Positions 5,419-5,945 of a stretch of DNA of 5,945 nt are shown piece after piece. The notes under the pieces are model-generated. The model searched no databases. It had not been told where the DNA came from and saw only the letters and a list, made by a program, of their open reading frames with translations. The first letter of the stretch is position 1; the number at the start of each line of letters is the position of its first letter. The DNA is from Bacillota bacterium (lineage in GTDB: Bacteria > Bacillota > DSM-12270 > Thermacetogeniales > Thermacetogeniaceae). Location of the stretch: assembly GCA_030627585.1 (NCBI GenBank), contig DAOURU010000076.1, positions 1-5,945 of the forward strand. The letters are read 5' to 3'. The translations under genes were made by a program, and so were the position numbers.

Positions 5419-5945
5419 ATGAAAGATTTTGGTCGTGTGTTAACTGCAATGGTTACTCCTTTTACAGAAAATGGTGAAGTGGCATATGAACAGGCAGCCG
5501 CACTTGCACAACACTTGGTGAAAACAGGCTCCGACGGTATTGTTGTATCAGGTACTACCGGTGAATCGCCTGTTCTTACAAAAGAAGAGAAGAAGAAACT
5601 TTTTGCCACTGTCAAAGATGCTGTAAGGGACCAAGCGACTGTAATCGCGGGTACTGGTTCGAATAACACAGCAACCTCAATTGAATTAACTAAAATTGCT
5701 GAAAATGCCGGCGTGGACGGAATAATGCTTGTAACTCCCTATTACAATAAACCGAGTCAGGAGGGTTTATACCAGCATTTTAAAGCTATCGCCCAGGAAA
5801 CAAGCCTCCCTATAATCTTATATAATGTGCCGGGCCGAACATCGATTAACCTTTTACCGGAAACGCTTGCGAAACTGGCAGAAATCAAAAATATCGTTGC
5901 CGTCAAGGAGGCAAGCAAGAACCTGGATCAGGTTGCAGAAATTAG
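5419..5945 (+). CDS. dapA: 4-hydroxy-tetrahydrodipicolinate synthase (partial, 3' end cut off)
   Basis: DapA condenses pyruvate with aspartate semialdehyde to HTPA, the intermediate used by both DapB (lysine, cell wall) and DpaAB (dipicolinate). It is a class I aldolase TIM barrel, normally of about 290 residues; 175 codons plus two bases are present and the window end interrupts an intact frame. Visible landmarks are GTTGES at 45-50 (T46 equivalent to E. coli T44), [20 protein letters not shown] at 106-125 (Y109 equivalent to Y107), YNVPGR at 135-140 (Y135 and R140 equivalent to Y133 and R138), and the Schiff-base lysine K163 in VAVKEAS (E. coli K161). ATG 5419 follows AAAGGGGTGA (5404-5413). 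It begins 31 bases after asd, so the two are cotranscribed and supply substrate and enzyme together. The allosteric lysine site cannot be judged fully from this fragment. Confidence 0.97.
   Translation, partial: MKDFGRVLTAMVTPFTENGEVAYEQAAALAQHLVKTGSDGIVVSGTTGESPVLTKEEKKKLFATVKDAVRDQATVIAGTGSNNTATSIELTKIAENAGVDGIMLVTPYYNKPSQEGLYQHFKAIAQETSLPIILYNVPGRTSINLLPETLAKLAEIKNIVAVKEASKNLDQVAEI

Noticed and set aside
1..5945. Mobile element, CRISPR array, tRNA or rRNA
   Set aside because: No transposase or integrase reading frame, spaced repeat array, or tRNA/rRNA-like sequence is visible; the window is compact chromosomal operon DNA.

Overview
The window is from an endospore-forming Firmicute, probably a clostridial or Peptococcaceae-type lineage rather than a Bacillus. 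Evidence for this is a YlmC/YmxH-family sporulation gene, both dipicolinate synthase subunits, strong AGGAGG-type ribosome binding sites, moderate G+C, and a gene order close to but not identical with Bacillus subtilis ymxG-ymxH-spoVFA-spoVFB-asd-dapG-dapA. Species cannot be named from the sequence alone. All seven genes lie on the + strand.

Layout: mlpA/ymxG, an M16 zinc peptidase (18-1271); ymxH, a PRC-barrel sporulation protein (1361-1627), closed by a strong intrinsic terminator (1644-1673); a 222-base gap with a candidate vegetative promoter; dapB (1850-2653); a 115-base gap with a candidate mother-cell promoter; dpaA and dpaB, overlapping by 11 bases (2769-3704, 3694-4287); an 83-base gap with a hairpin; asd (4371-5387); and dapA (5419 to the window end, cut off at residue 175).

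Function: Asd makes aspartate semialdehyde. DapA condenses it with pyruvate to give 4-hydroxy-tetrahydrodipicolinate (HTPA). The pathway then forks. DapB reduces the DapA product towards diaminopimelate and lysine, for cell wall and protein. DpaA/DpaB oxidise it to dipicolinic acid for the spore core. Both branch enzymes are encoded side by side, so regulation between dapB and dpaA matters. Compared with B. subtilis, dapB has been inserted between ymxH and dpaA, and the aspartokinase gene dapG is missing between asd and dapA.

The genes themselves are well known, and I see no new enzyme system. The less obvious material is in the gaps. It includes a 20-base direct repeat (19/20) bracketing ymxH, each copy holding a SpoIIID-like site; a SigmaE-like promoter before ymxH; a SigmaK-like promoter before dpaA; an inverted repeat beside the dapB promoter; and a hairpin before asd whose 3' arm could alternatively pair with the asd ribosome binding site. 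These are pattern matches by eye and need testing.
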